Shown piece by piece: positions 28,663 to 39,711 of a stretch of 64,000 bases of DNA. The number at the start of each line of letters is the position of its first letter. Position 1 is the first letter of the stretch. The position numbers were made by a program, and so were the translations under genes. The stretch covers positions 34,837,608 through 34,901,607 of the forward strand of contig OX442314.1 of the NCBI GenBank assembly GCA_949358305.1, given 5' to 3'. Source of the stretch: Strigamia acuminata. Lineage: Eukaryota > Arthropoda > Chilopoda > Geophilomorpha > Linotaeniidae. Below the pieces are notes generated by a model. That model saw only the letters and a list, made by a program, of their open reading frames with translations. It did no database searches and was not told where the DNA came from.

Positions 28663-29204
28663 CCAGACCAATGGATGGGTTAGTCAGAAGCTGACTTCCC
28701 CAAAAGGAGGGAAGTACGTTTCGTAATTTTCTGCCGAAACGTATGCAAAACGTTTCATTTGTCATCCTTTTTGGCACATTTCGGGCCTCCAATTGTGTAC
28801 CCGCGCACACTTCGAAGCCCGCGCGTTATTGGCAAAAATTTAATTTGCTCCGCACGCAATTGGAGGTCTGCGGGCTATTAAAGGCCCGCATAGTAATCGA
28901 CAATAAACGGTAAGCGTTTTGTTTTTATTTTCAAAAGAAGTGTCTTTAGTTTTAAGGGGGGGGGGGGGGGAGGATGTAAGATTTGGGATTTATCATTTTT
29001 GTAATATTATGTAATGTTTGGTAGTCACAGTAAGCTTATCTGATAAGTGTTAAATTTTTCTGTTTATTTTTAGTTATTCTTATACCGGTAATATAGAATG
29101 TCATGTGTGTCATTATGTGTCATTTCATTGTTCTTTTGTTATACTAGTTTTCCTTTTAAATCAAAATATTATGTTCCTACAGTTGCTGTTTTGCCTTCCT
29201 AGTA
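28663..29204 (+). other. 3' end of Gypsy element 3 and poly-G tract
   Basis: After the purine tract at about 28695-28709, LTR-like sequence holds a TATA-like tattaaaggcccgc and AATAAA (about 28902). At 28956-28970 a run of 15 G precedes aggaTGTAAG, a typical polypurine tract/LTR start of another element. The repeat edges cannot be placed because no partner copy is present. There is no gene to 29204. Confidence 0.4.
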
Positions 29205-29404
29205 AAGGGTGTCCCAAAATTAACGCAAGATTTAAATTCGCCGCCCCAAAACACATTGTTGTATCGTGTAACACTCCATTTTCACTAACCTTAAACCTAA
29301 CCCTAAACTCTCAGCTGTAAATTTGTTGTTGTTTCAGGGTTGCAAACAATTTACTGCACAAATGGCGGCGAATTCAAATCTTGCGTTAATTTTGGGACAC
29401 CCTT
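29205..29404. mobile_element. Mariner-like MITE, 200 bp
   Basis: Inverted ends AAGGGTGTCCCAAAATTAAC and GTTAATTTTGGGACACCCTT, continuing about 40 bp inward to gcaagattt(a/g)aattcgccgcc. Both edges are flanked by TA (29203-29204, 29405-29406). No coding capacity. Confidence 0.92.
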
Positions 29405-29522
29405 TAAAAAGTTCAAAAAACACTTTGTGCCCAAAAAGAACTACATTTATTTCTCAGTTGGTTTTCATTAACCAACAAGAACCCACACAGAGGAGGACCG
29501 AAACATCACAAAGGCAAGCAGC

Positions 29523-30125
29523 AGCTCAATTATAAAAAAATGTGTCTCATACAACAATTTGGAGAAGTTTAAATAATAATAATCTAGTGAAATACTGCCA
29601 GATGAAAGGAAAACCAAATTCAACTCCTGCACACAAGCAAGCACGATTGCAGTGGGCTCATTCTGTGATGAGCTGGACAAATGAGTGGGAACAAATTGTT
29701 TTTTCTGATAAGAAGAAATGGAATTTAGATGGCTCAGATGGTTATGGATACTACTGGCATGATTTGCACAAAAATTCAAAAGTTAGAATGAGCCGTCAAA
29801 TGGGAAGTGGGGGAGTGATAGTGTTGGGTGCATTTGCATTCAATGGAAAAACTGATATTGTTGTAATTGAGGGAAAAATGGATTCTGTGAAGTACCAAGA
29901 GCTTCTTAAAAACAATTTAATTGCTTGATTGGTGGCGATAACTAGACATTTCAACGAGACAATCTCCAGTTCATGTCTCTAAATCAACAAAAAATGGTTT
30001 TGTGATAAAAAAAAATTAAGGTTTTTGGATGGCCTTTAAAGAGTTCTGATCTAAACCGAATAGAAAACCTGTGGGGAATTATGACCAGAATTGTGTATCG
30101 CCAAAATAGGCAGTTCCTGCATGTA
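29523..30125 (+). pseudogene. Tc1/mariner transposase fragment
   Basis: The frame 29542-29928 contains TTIWRSLNNNNLVKY (end of the HTH), HKQARLQWAHSVMSW, WEQIVFSDKKKWNLDG (first Asp), GYYWHDL and GGVIVLGAFAFNGKTDIVVI. After the stop, another frame near 30018-30115 has FGWPLKSSDLNRIENLWG, the third catalytic motif. The middle Asp region between them has stops. It ends where a Copia LTR begins at 30131, apparently truncated by that insertion. Confidence 0.85.
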
Positions 30126-30130
30126 AACTC

Positions 30131-30331
30131 TGTATAGGTTAAGGCTTTTGTTTGGGTCATTATTAGGATATTCAGGCACTCGTCGGTCAGTCGACCAAGT
30201 GCTCGTCTGCGTTAACTGGGACGTTCTCGCGTCTCAGGTGGCAATCGGAGATCCCTGCTGCCATGTATTGCAAGTTTGTCGTCTCTCTTAGAGAGATTTG
30301 CCCCTTGGGAAGAGTGTATTTTTTGCCTTCA
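30131..30331 (+). repeat. Second Copia-type 5' LTR
   Basis: It begins TGTATAGGTTAAGGCTTTTG and ends GCCTTCA followed by atttttggtggg. Layout and end motifs match the LTR at 25874-26088, and Copia gag follows at the same distance. Confidence 0.65.
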
Positions 30332-30450
30332 ATTTTTGGTGGGAAATATTTGTTTTGTGAAGTGCAAAAAGTATTTTATTTGTGCTTCAAAGTGTTTTAG
30401 TGCTACGAAATAGTTTTCTAGTGCCATTTATTTTGGATTTCATCACAACC

Positions 30451-30750
30451 ATGTCTTCAGACGACAGAAGTGATGATTACCGCTTCGTGAAGAAGCTGGA
30501 TGGCACGAATTATGCCACGTGGAGCGTACAAGTGCAACTAGTGCTCCAACAAAATGGAACTTGGAGACACGTGACGAGGAAAGAGGAACTCCCTGGCCCA
30601 AATGCGACTGCAAAAGAAGAGCGGGAATACGACACACGCAAACATAAAGCGAGGTTGACGATTTGTTTGAGTTGTGCAGAGGCACAACAAGTAATTGCCG
30701 TGGCCCATGACATTGCAAAGGAAGTCTGGGAGGCAATTAATTCATTCATT
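30451..30750 (+). pseudogene. Copia Gag N-terminal fragment
   Basis: ATG at 30451 (MSSDDRSDDY), then VKKLDGTNYATWSVQVQLVL, ICLSCAEAQQVIAVAHDI and KEVWEAIN, closely similar to the gag at 26209. Homology stops near 30745, where ttcattcatttattcatcat starts. The element is a 5' end only; no knuckle or pol is present. Confidence 0.85.
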
Positions 30751-32700
30751 TATTCATCATTCGTTCTAGATGGCAGAGAAAAACGAGAACGCTGAGCGAG
30801 GCAGGGCAGCGTGGCAAAATGTCCAGCCGAAGAACGAGCGTTGAGCGACGCCTCTACCTCGGCACTCGACACCGGGGCATAGGTAAGTACAACATGAATG
30901 TAATGTTGAAACGACCACGTCACCCATTGGGCTCATGCCCAGTGTGTGACGGATCGGTGGCCGGTGCGGTGTGCCTTCGTGGCACCCCTGCAACGAGTAA
31001 CGGGATTCCCCATACCCCTAGACAATGTTTAAAGGCCAACCAACCAATATTAGGGGAGTTTCTGTTATTTACGTGAGTATGCGTCCCACACCAGTGTAAT
31101 TAGTCCCCTAATTGCACTGGCGAAGACCATAGCAGTCACAATGTGCTTAAACGCGATTGGTTGAGCAAGAAATCACACGTGCTTGTGAAGTGTTGGAGCA
31201 CATGTGAGGACGCAGAAAAATTTTGAGCAAAGTTTCGATCTACAAAAAAGGAATTATCACGAGTGGTGAGTGGAATCAAACCAAATTAGAATCACAAATT
31301 ATAAAAGATTAATTCGGTCAAACTCGTGGCAGCTTTAGATCAACGATCGGTTACGATAGGAAGATGTCGAGGCGAAAGCGGTCGCATCAGAAAGAAGAAG
31401 AATTTCCGGATCTGGCAACAAAATCGGCAGAAACAGTAAGGAAAACAAAAAAAAAATCAGCTGTTAAGAAGCTAATAAGGGAATACCCTTACTTCCATAT
31501 GACGCCCGATACCAGAACCGTGCTGTGCAACAACAGCAAACTCTAGACACGAGTGTTCCAGTGGTTGGAGGACCGCATTCGGATTTTGGAGCCGCCCAGC
31601 ATGCTCCACCATCGCAGATTGCTTTGATTGTTCAGCTGACGTACCATTGTACTGTATATAAATATTTTGTTATTGTAAGGCGAGTGTTCAAGTGAACGGT
31701 TGTATGACTCTCCTGCAGAAAATATATAGTTCAGCTGAACAATCAAAGCAATCTGTCATTATTTTGCCACCTGTTTGGTCTTGGCCATGTGTAATCCCTC
31801 TCCTTACGTGGACACGTGGCTATGTGGCCCCACATGCCGTCCTATATCTTTTGCCACCTCTTCCTTCACCTCCTTTAGTTTGTGAAGTTTGTCTCACTGC
31901 TCGTGCAGCATAGTTTGACTCGGTGCGGTTGGGGCCCGTAGCCAGTAGAATAGGTTGCTGCAGTGAGGCGCCCTTTAGGCAGTGCCCAGGGCAGGCGCTG
32001 GTCCTGTCAAATGGCCGGGGCCATTTAACATCATTTCTGTGGCGACAGAGTCCAGATTGTAGCCTGGGAGGTGCAATCTGGTATTATGTATTTTCGCTTT
32101 CAAGTTTTCAGTGGGCGAGGGTACCCATGTGAGCCGCCACCGGAATCCTCGAAGCGTCCATGCTGGGCCCATAGACTATGCAAGTCAATTGACCAAGGGA
32201 ACAAGCTCCTTTATCTTCCTGGCTTTTGGGAAGCTCTGAAAGCTAACAAAAGTCGTTTTCTTATCTGCCACGGGCGGAATCGGCTCCTTATCCTGTATCT
32301 TCGCTTTTACATTTTCGATCATCTGTAGCGATGTCCAACGGAAGGAATTCCTTCCTTTTCTTGGCTTTTACGTTTTCACATCCAGCTAGTGTGAAAATCC
32401 CCGAGTGGTAAGAGTCGTCCCGTGGAAAAGAATTTTTTTTTAGTAACAGGAAACATTGTTACACCACGACTTTCTTTAAAGTCTAACTACCCATGAATTT
32501 CAAAGTCCTGGATCTTTGCCTTGACTTTTCAGGACACAGATCCAGGAACCGGACTGACCAGTTTTTAGACTTAGGACCACCCTATTGATTGTTTGCCAGT
32601 GTGTCTTTAGGCATATAAATTGTTGAGTGGAATGTCTTCTTTGGCTTGTAATTTGGCTTTGACTAAAAAACAAAACCAACATGCAGGACACCAACCCATA
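30751..32700. other. Gene-poor interval with a small basic ORF and a perfect inverted repeat
   Basis: A 60-codon ORF at 31364-31546 (MSRRKRSHQKEEEF, KKKSAVKKLIREYPYF) starts with a real ATG and is very basic. It might be a short first exon like those of the Gypsy third ORFs, but there is no second exon to test. At 31616-31639 and 31731-31754 a perfect 24-bp inverted repeat (agattgctttgattgttcag and its complement) bounds a 139-bp unit, probably a MITE. From 31770 to 32700 I see no gene or repeat I can name. Confidence 0.4.
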
Positions 32701-32708
32701 CCAAGCTT

Positions 32709-32970
32709 CAGTGTTGTGCATTGGGTACCCGTACCCGTACCCGTACCCGCACGCATTGTCGTGCTGTACATACTTAATGTTTTTGCGATCAATGATTTCA
32801 TCAAAATCGCTCAGTAAGCACAGGTGATGTTGTGATCGGGTTTGCGTTCGGGTACGGGACGGGTACGGGTCGGGTAGGGTCGGGTACGGGCGGGTATGGG
32901 TAGAGAATATTTTTGGAGACGGGTAACGGGCGGGTAACGGGTACGGTTTTTTCGCCAATGCACAACACTG
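32709..32970. mobile_element. hAT MITE, 262 bp, perfect 8-bp target duplication
   Basis: It starts CAGTGTTGTGCATTGGG and ends CCAATGCACAACACTG, flanked on both sides by CCAAGCTT (32701-32708, 32971-32978). CAGTG ends plus an 8-bp duplication are diagnostic for the hAT superfamily. The sub-terminal regions consist of GGGTACCCGTACCC-like repeats on the left and GGGTACGGGTCGGGTAC on the right, opposite in strand, so the element folds on itself. No transposase. Confidence 0.93.
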
Positions 32971-33104
32971 CCAAGCTTACTGTATAAAGTAATAATTAAA
33001 CATAATACACTCTGTCGTCATAATAAATATGTGATAGTTTTGTGTGGGCTAGGTAATCCCGTCACAAGTTACAAGCTGTAGATGTAGGTATTGTTCAATA
33101 TAGT

Positions 33105-33670
33105 TTGCGAGGATATTACTCTGTACACACACAAAAGCAGAACTATAAAAAAAGCGTGAATGAAGCTGTATTAGCAAGACAAATACGTGAAGCTGCCTTG
33201 TCATCATTAACACGAGTGAACGTTCGTGAAGAGAACACTGTGGTTGAGTTTGGTGACGTTAGTGACGAGACTTCTTCTGAACTGCAGTGCAGTATCAATG
33301 ATCCGAAGCAATTACGAGTACGGATGACAACCTTGCTCAAGAAAACACCAAAAAACGGCGGGTGACAAAGCAAGCATATACAAGCCTGAAAAAAGATGAA
33401 AAAGTTAACCCTGTCTGGTGTTATTTAGCTGCGCAATCAAAACATGAAAGAGATGTTGCTTTGGGAAAACCACAATTAAAGGAAGCTATCCATAAAGAGG
33501 AAATTGAATTGAGAAAAGAAGAATTGAGTATTAAGAAATCTCAGATGGAGCATGAAGCCAAAAAATTGAAATTCGAGAAAATGTATTTGGATGCAGAGCA
33601 TACTACACGAGAGCAGCAACAGCAGGGAAATTTAGCAACTATACTCTGGCCATGTGTAAGTTTGGCCTAA
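33105..33670 (+). pseudogene. Coiled-coil ORF of unknown function, frame-broken and hit by a transposon
   Basis: 33105-33365 (VLARQIREAALSSL, SDETSSELQCSIND, LRVRMTTLLKKTPK) and 33362-33670 (TKQAYTSLKKDEKVNPVWCY, SKHERDVALGKPQL, then Glu/Lys/Arg-rich EEIELRKEELSIKKSQMEHE) are in different frames, changing at an A-run near 33350. The second half is a clear heptad-type coiled coil. A TA site at 33640-33641 near its end was hit by the element at 33642; the last nine residues now come from the transposon. Without the insertion the frame would have stopped four codons later. Coiled coils like this end many SANT/MADF proteins, but the DNA-binding part is not visible. Confidence 0.45.
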
Positions 33671-34473
33671 ATCCGAGCCTCATGACTCACTCTGTGCTGC
33701 CATCAGGGAAAATAGTTCAGAGTTTATTGCTTGCTTCTTCCAGAAACCAAAACAATTTTGAAATGGATACCAGTAACTCCGGCAGTTGTTCTTCTCCAGA
33801 TCTGCTTTCGTTTATAGGAAATAGCACTACTAAAATTAGGAAAGAAGGACATAGAAGTCGTGGGCGTTCTCCAACAATCATAGTGTCTGAATTCAAAAAG
33901 TTCAAGCGTGGTAGAGCGATAAACAGTCAGGCGAAGCAAGTTGTTTTTAATTTGCTTAACCAATTCCTTATTAAGCAACCACAAATTGGGTGCAATGAAT
34001 TGATTAAATAAAAATCAAAATACAGTTTAAAATTTAAAGTATGACTTAAAACTAATGCTACTAATAAAAAGAACATTTTTTATAACATTGTTATTTTTCT
34101 ATATGCATATCCTTTAGAAAAAAGGATACATATAACTTTAGAATGTGAAGTGCGTCCCAATAAATCAAAAACAACGTAAAGAACACCACCACCAGCTTAG
34201 ATGCCGAAAATGCTAAAAGAACATCAAAAAGTGATCACAAAAATGACAACGTAACATTATTCATTGTATTTAGTACTCCGTAATAAATATTACTTGAAAT
34301 AAGTTTAAAACGTTGTCAGATAATAACATAATCTTACTTCCATCGGGAGGTAATAATATAATCTTAGAACGCAGGTAGATCGGTTGCAATCCTGGTATTT
34401 GGATCTATTTTCTTGTATCACTACACCAAAAAAAAGGCTCAGATTTAGGCCAAACTTACACATGGCCAGAGTA
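33642..34473 (+). mobile_element. Tc1/mariner-like element, 832 bp, TA target
   Basis: Inverted ends of about 36 bp: TACTCTGGCCATGTGTAAGT... at the left and ...CTTACACATGGCCAGAGTA at the right, with TA outside each (33640-33641, 34474-34475). One mismatch was noticed in the arms. It carries only an N-terminal transposase-like ORF, so it is non-autonomous. Confidence 0.88.
33652..34011 (+). pseudogene. IS630/Tc1-type transposase N-terminal (HTH) fragment
   Basis: ATG at 33652. After a Ser-rich start the segment RGRAINSQAKQVVFNLLNQF, then QPQIGCNELIK, has the spacing of the first HTH helices in arthropod IS630/Tc1-like transposases (R-G-[KR]-x-[IL]-N-S then 'xxVxNLxxxF'). The frame stops at 34009-34011 before the second helix-turn-helix and the DDE core. 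Assignment rests on this one helix and on the element's TA target and inverted repeats. Confidence 0.5.
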
Positions 34474-34682
34474 TAAGCTCTAACTGACCATAAAAAGGGG
34501 ACCAGTTCCTATTGGTCGAGCCTGTTTACTCGTGTAGGACTACATAAAGTAGGCCTCCTAGCACGGGAAGCCATTTTGTGAACAGAACAGAACAATCGAT
34601 CATAACTTTCAAAAACAGCTGGATAAAGCAATCGATAAACTGAGCGAACTGAAGAATCATAAGTTTTGAAAAAGTAACAGCT

Positions 34683-35634
34683 TGTAGTGACCCTAGTGGT
34701 CACTAGTGAAGTAACAGAAAAAGTCTGTGAAATAATATTTTGGTGTATTATATTTTAGTTGAAGTTTATATTTTTTATGCTTCCTGTCTACAGGCAAGAA
34801 AGCAAAGCAGAGTGGAGGAAATGTGGGTGGTTGCCAGGGTAACCAGCCCACAAGCCTCCAAACAGGAAATGAGTCCTGAGAGGAGTGAGAACTCCTCAGT
34901 ATGAACTAAACTTTGCTTGAGAACACAACCACAAAAACCACCTGAAGAAAACCAGTATTTTTGTGACATTCCATGTGAAGTTTCCATATTCCTGTATCAA
35001 CCAGTTGTTGATTTGGGAGTTTTCCTACTGCTGAAACCAGTCAGCAGCGGGATTTTTCGGTCTTGCCGCATAATTCACGTGCGGTGGGATTTTTCCTACA
35101 TTCTTGAGCCTGCTCATTGTTGGCTTGAGATTTCGCCTTGCCGTGGAGGAAATCCGGCTAGACGTTGCGAAGAGTCGCAAATACGTCGCTACGACGACGG
35201 AGTTGCGAGCCGAGAGGAAGTTTGAAGTTACGGAAAGAGTCCGGTCGATCCAGCAATTCGACGTGGCGTCGAATTGTACCAGGCAATTTCCAAAGAGGAG
35301 TTTTGAGTGTCGGAATAAGTCCGTTTTTACCGAGAGTTGAGAGCCGTAAGTGAAGATCCAGAGAAACGCGACGATTACGAGTCGAAATCGTCGCCAGAAC
35401 GTCGAGAACGTCAAATCAACGTTTTCGCCGTGAATTAGAAGCCATTTCGTTATTTTATTCCTAATTTCCTTTAAACCTTATTTTATCAGTGTAATTTTGT
35501 GTTATTCTAAGTCAGAATAAATAATTTGTGAGTTTTAATAGAAGTAGTAATAATTTTGGATAAGTCTTGTCAAAGCATCAGTGAGTGTTGGAATTATTCT
35601 TTATTAATTTGAGGAGTAATTCAGGCTCATTACA
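34683..35634 (+). repeat. 5' LTR of Gypsy element 2 (952 bp)
   Basis: TGTAGTGACC ... GCTCATTACA. The first 25 bases contain the palindrome gtgacc-ctagtg-gtcac, similar to the start of element 1's LTR (gtgaccacgaggtcac). A poly(A)-like AATAAATAA lies near 35516. There is an internal C/G-rich stretch with tcgaaatcgtcgccagaacg (about 35380). Confidence 0.97.
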
Positions 35635-35636
35635 CC

Positions 35637-35650
35637 TGGGGGCCCGTTAA
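35637..35650 (+). promoter_or_regulatory. Primer binding site of element 2, tRNA-Pro-like start
   Basis: Two bases (CC) after the LTR, TGGGGGCCCGTT begins. Its first ten bases equal the tRNA-Pro-like site at 56416 and resemble the retroviral proline PBS, but the match ends there, and the following A-run does not fit. The primer assignment is tentative. Confidence 0.5.
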
Positions 35651-35760
35651 AAAATTTGAACCTTAACAACTATCTTCAGTTGAGGGACCGCCATTTTGTC
35701 TTTAAAATTTGTGTTAGAAAATTTTTCTGTTTCTTTCTTCTCTATTCTGTGCAACAAAAA

Positions 35761-38700
35761 ATGTCTTTGCCACAAGATTCGAGAAGAGGGAGAGGAACGA
35801 GACGAGGAGTCCGCACTAGAGGCGGTACAACCGGAGGAGCGACCGGCGGAGCAGCGGAACCATATTTTGATTCATCGTCCAGTCCGGAAAGAGAATTGGA
35901 TCACGACCCCGAACAGCGCCGACTGACCAGTCAAGATTTTTGGTTGGAAACGTCGCAAGAAACTCAAGGGGAAGAGCCCCGTGGCAACTCGCCAGTCGAC
36001 AAGACTCCGCCCAGCGTGCCATCAACTCCGAGCAGTAAAATTGATTTAACGAATATGTCGTTGGAGCAAGTGATTGCCGTCGCTCACAAACGAGGGAAGT
36101 TGATAAAACGTTATCACGCCGCGGCCAAACAAAGAGCGCAAGACGACGGAGAAAATTCGGGCGAAAATTCCCCGACCCGACATAAATTGTCACGAGTACG
36201 CCAGCGCATCGCCGACCTCATGCAGGAAAATGCAGATCGACTTGCAGAGCGACAACGTCAGTACGCAGAAGGCGTTACACTTTCAGACGAAGACGTGGCG
36301 AAAATCACGGATGCGATGAAAGCCAGTACCCGGCAGCTGCAGGATTTCCATTTGGAAGAATACGAGATGGTGAGACGTCTAAAAATGGAAGAACACCAAG
36401 CGCGCCAGGCGAAATATGAAGCAGAATTGGCCAAACAGGCGACGGAAGACGAAATTCGTGCCAAAAAGGACCAATCTGATAGAGAAATACAAGCCAAAAA
36501 AGACAGAATGGAGGCTGAAAGAATCCGCCTAGCAACGGAACGTCAAGAATTACGTGATAGACGTAAGGCGCAGGAATTGGCGAATCGAGATGCGATACGT
36601 GCCGAAAATCAACGTATAGAAATGGAGAAAATACGTATGGCGAACGAGTATCGAGACTTGCAGGAGAAACGTCTAGCGGAAGTAGCGGCTGATCGAGCAG
36701 CTATGCAAGCCGAAAGACAGAGAATTGAAGCGGAAAGAGTCCGCGTGGAAACGGAACGTTTGGCATTAATTGCAAGACAAAAGGCGGCGGAAACAGCAGA
36801 AAGCAAGGAGATCCACTACCTTCGACAAAGCGCTCTTGAAGCGCAAGAAGCCGCGGAAAGAGTCCGCCAAGAGAATGAAGAACTCAAATATCTTGCGCAG
36901 TGCCAGTACGCCAGACCAACGAACATTCCACCGCACCGGCCAGAAGTGGTCAATTTGTCACCAGGCTCGTCCGCAAATCCTTTAAAAAGGAGAGGTGATG
37001 TGGATGAAAGAAGGGATGATAAAAGAGCATCGGTTTCACCAGCAAAGAATCCAAACGTATTAGACGTAATTGCACAAAGAAATCGTCAGCACGCAACGGA
37101 CCAACCGACTGGACCAATTAAAAAACAAGGTACAGTAACAGGAGTGGATCCAGATGATTTCCAAAAATGGGATAAGGCGCCCAGACGAATGGATTCAGAC
37201 GACAGAGATCGCCAAACCCCAATAGAAACTGAAAATGTCAGTAACCCTGCAACAAAAGGCGCGTGCGGAGGCAAAGCGTTGGGAGAGTATCTTGAAGACT
37301 CTCGAGACGACGAAAATCCCGCCTATCGAAGGTCATATACGTTCATGGAAGCGGTTGAACAGTTAGCCGAAGCCAATGAAAGAGAGGATCAGCGAAAATT
37401 GCTGGAAGCGCAAAAAAAGCAACAAGTGGATAGTCAACGCGAAATGAGTCGCGAAAGTGGAAAACAAAAATTCCAGCATGATCAAGAAGTTCCGGAACAA
37501 GATACAAGCAGTAGTCAGAATGCTGCAGCCGGACAAGATGGAGCAACTGGACAAGCCAGTTACACGAAAATTAAAAATTATGACGACTATCTACAGGGCA
37601 AATATTCACAGCAACCTGAAAACAGAATCCACACACAAATGTTGAGATATGTTGAACCAAATCCACATGCAGGACGAGAGACTAATTTACGAAATGAGTC
37701 GTACTACCGACAAGAAACCCGTCCACGCAGTGAAGTGCGATTTGCAAATGAAACACGAGCGCATAATGACACAGATATGCGAAATGTATCGCGTTATCAA
37801 GCCGAACCATGCCAGCAAAGTGACGCCCGCTTCAGAGACGAGACTCGTCAACAAAGTGACTATGGGCCGACTGGACAAAGTTGTTATAATCGAAATGAGT
37901 CGATGAGCAGAAGCAACCCACGCCAACAAAGTGGCAATCAAAGGGAGTCGCGACGAGACGGAGGTTCATATTGGTATGAATCCTATAGAGAAAGCGATTC
38001 ACACCGGCGGCGTGATGATTCACGAGAACGAGGCGAAGACGAACGCAGACAACGTGACAACACACATCAGCGAAGAGATGAATCGCGAAGATCACGTTCC
38101 AGTCCGCCACCGTCACAAAGAGAATATGGACGGTCACATTTCAGTCCACCACCATCCCAACACGAATATGAGCGAAAATATTCGCATTCTGATCAATTTC
38201 GTCGTGAAGAACCCAATTTCTTCAGACCTCAAGGAGAAAGAAGAGAAGAGTCTAGCTACTCAAGGCCACAAGGTGAGAGACGGGATAGAAGGAATTCCCA
38301 ATCGGATAATAGAGATCCGCCCCCACCAAATACATTACCGACTAGTTCCAGAGAATTAGAAGAAATCATCGCAAGACAGATTGATTCAAAATTGTCGCAA
38401 ATTCCTTCGAAATCTCAGGAAATGGAGGAAGTTTTGAGAAAGCTTATTCTGAAATATTGTTCTGAAAATTGGACACATCACTACAGCACACCACACCAAA
38501 TCAAATGGGACCGCATTAATCCGGACATGTTCGATGGAGGATGGCAAATCGGAACCCAGTTCCTGGATGAAGTAATGCATGTGGTGACAAGTCACGAAAT
38601 GGACCCAGATGTGACTTTACATAAGTTGATACCAAAAATGTTGGTTGGTGGAGCAACAAATTGGTTCCGAAAAAATAAATTCACGCACTAGAATGAATTT

Positions 38701-39711
38701 GTAAAGGCATTTATGAAAGAATACGGGGAGTCCAATGCAATGATGATAAAGTATTGGGACAATCACAAACAAATGTTGGGCGAAGATATTCGCTCATACT
38801 TAAGACGTACAGAAGATCTGATTGCTCAGCTCCCGTATCACATCAGTGATTTTGACGAAGATAGAAAATTCAGAAATGGTCTGACACCTTTCTCCGAGAA
38901 AGTATTAAGAATGGTAGATGCACCAATGGCCAGCTCCTTTGAAAAATTGCAACAATTTATAAGGAACCACCAGATGTATATCGATGACAGATACGCATCA
39001 GATCTCCCACTAGAAGAACAAAAAGCACGGGATGACCTGCAGCGACACCACTCAGACTACACTAGAGCCGGTGCAAAAATGATGCGTCCACGCTCGCAAT
39101 TTTTATTATCTCGGGAGGAAGGGTCCACCAAAAAACAAGAAAGTGGACCATCACCTTATCCACAGCCACGAGTGCCAACGCGACCAACAGTTAAATGGGT
39201 ACAAGACCCGTCCGAATCAACCGAATCAGTCGGTGATACACAAATAATGTTGACGGACTACTCAGAAGATGAATTAAACACATTGATGGATGCAGCGAGT
39301 GTATTGTTCACACGAAACAATCCAGCAATAACAAAATACAAGCCACCAATGCAGGCGAGATTGCCACATCAAATGGTTGTGCAACCACAGGCAAAAGGAA
39401 ATTTGTCCTTTCCAACCAAACCTTACACGGTCGATTTCAACTCGAAAATTGAAGTACAGACCCAACAAACAGGCGAAAATGCGGGACAGACTTCTACGCC
39501 AGGCGGCGCAGCGGATGGTAATAAGACCAGTCAAGTAAAATTGACACCGGAAAATGCACCGTGCCATAATTGTGGCCAAGTTGGACACTGGGTACAGCAA
39601 TGTCAACAGCCAAAGAGGATGTTGTCTAAAGAAGAAATGGAACATCTTATTAATTCTTTATCCGACAACCTTACAAAAAACTTGAACGCGCGGGCTCAGG
39701 AAAAGCGGTAG
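35761..39711 (+). pseudogene. gag: Giant Gag of Gypsy element 2 (~1,316 codons, one in-frame stop)
   Basis: ATG at 35761 (MSLPQDSRRGRGTRRG). The order is an Arg/Gly-rich start; a long uninterrupted Glu/Lys/Arg/Ala helix (about residues 150-420, with repeats such as AERIRLATERQELRDRRK and AERVRVETERLALIARQK); and a Gln/Arg/Asp-rich part. An RS-like region (RRSRSSPPPSQREYGRSHFS) precedes the capsid-type retrotransposon gag domain (WDRINPDMFDGGWQIGTQFL, AMMIKYWDNHKQMLGEDI). A CCHC knuckle CHNCGQVGHWVQQC ends it. TAG at 38689-38691 splits the capsid domain at a position where the family usually has an aromatic residue. Gypsy Gags are normally 300-500 aa, so the N-terminal 800 residues are an unusual extension. 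It would package element RNA and perhaps contact splicing factors; the latter is inference from RS content only. Confidence 0.88.
39675..39681 (+). promoter_or_regulatory. -1 ribosomal frameshift slippery site (A AAA AAC)
   Basis: In the gag frame the codons read ACA AAA AAC, giving the classical heptamer A AAA AAC in correct phase, ten codons before the gag stop at 39709-39711. The -1 frame is open from here into the pol linker. It is the same heptamer class used by several retroviruses for Gag-Pro-Pol expression. Element 1 has A AAA AAA at the corresponding place. Confidence 0.8.

Noticed and set aside
30819-31076. ORF with a good splice-donor-like ATAG|GTAAGT at 30887
   Set aside because: There is no acceptor partner, no protein similarity and no promoter. 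One donor is not enough for a gene call.
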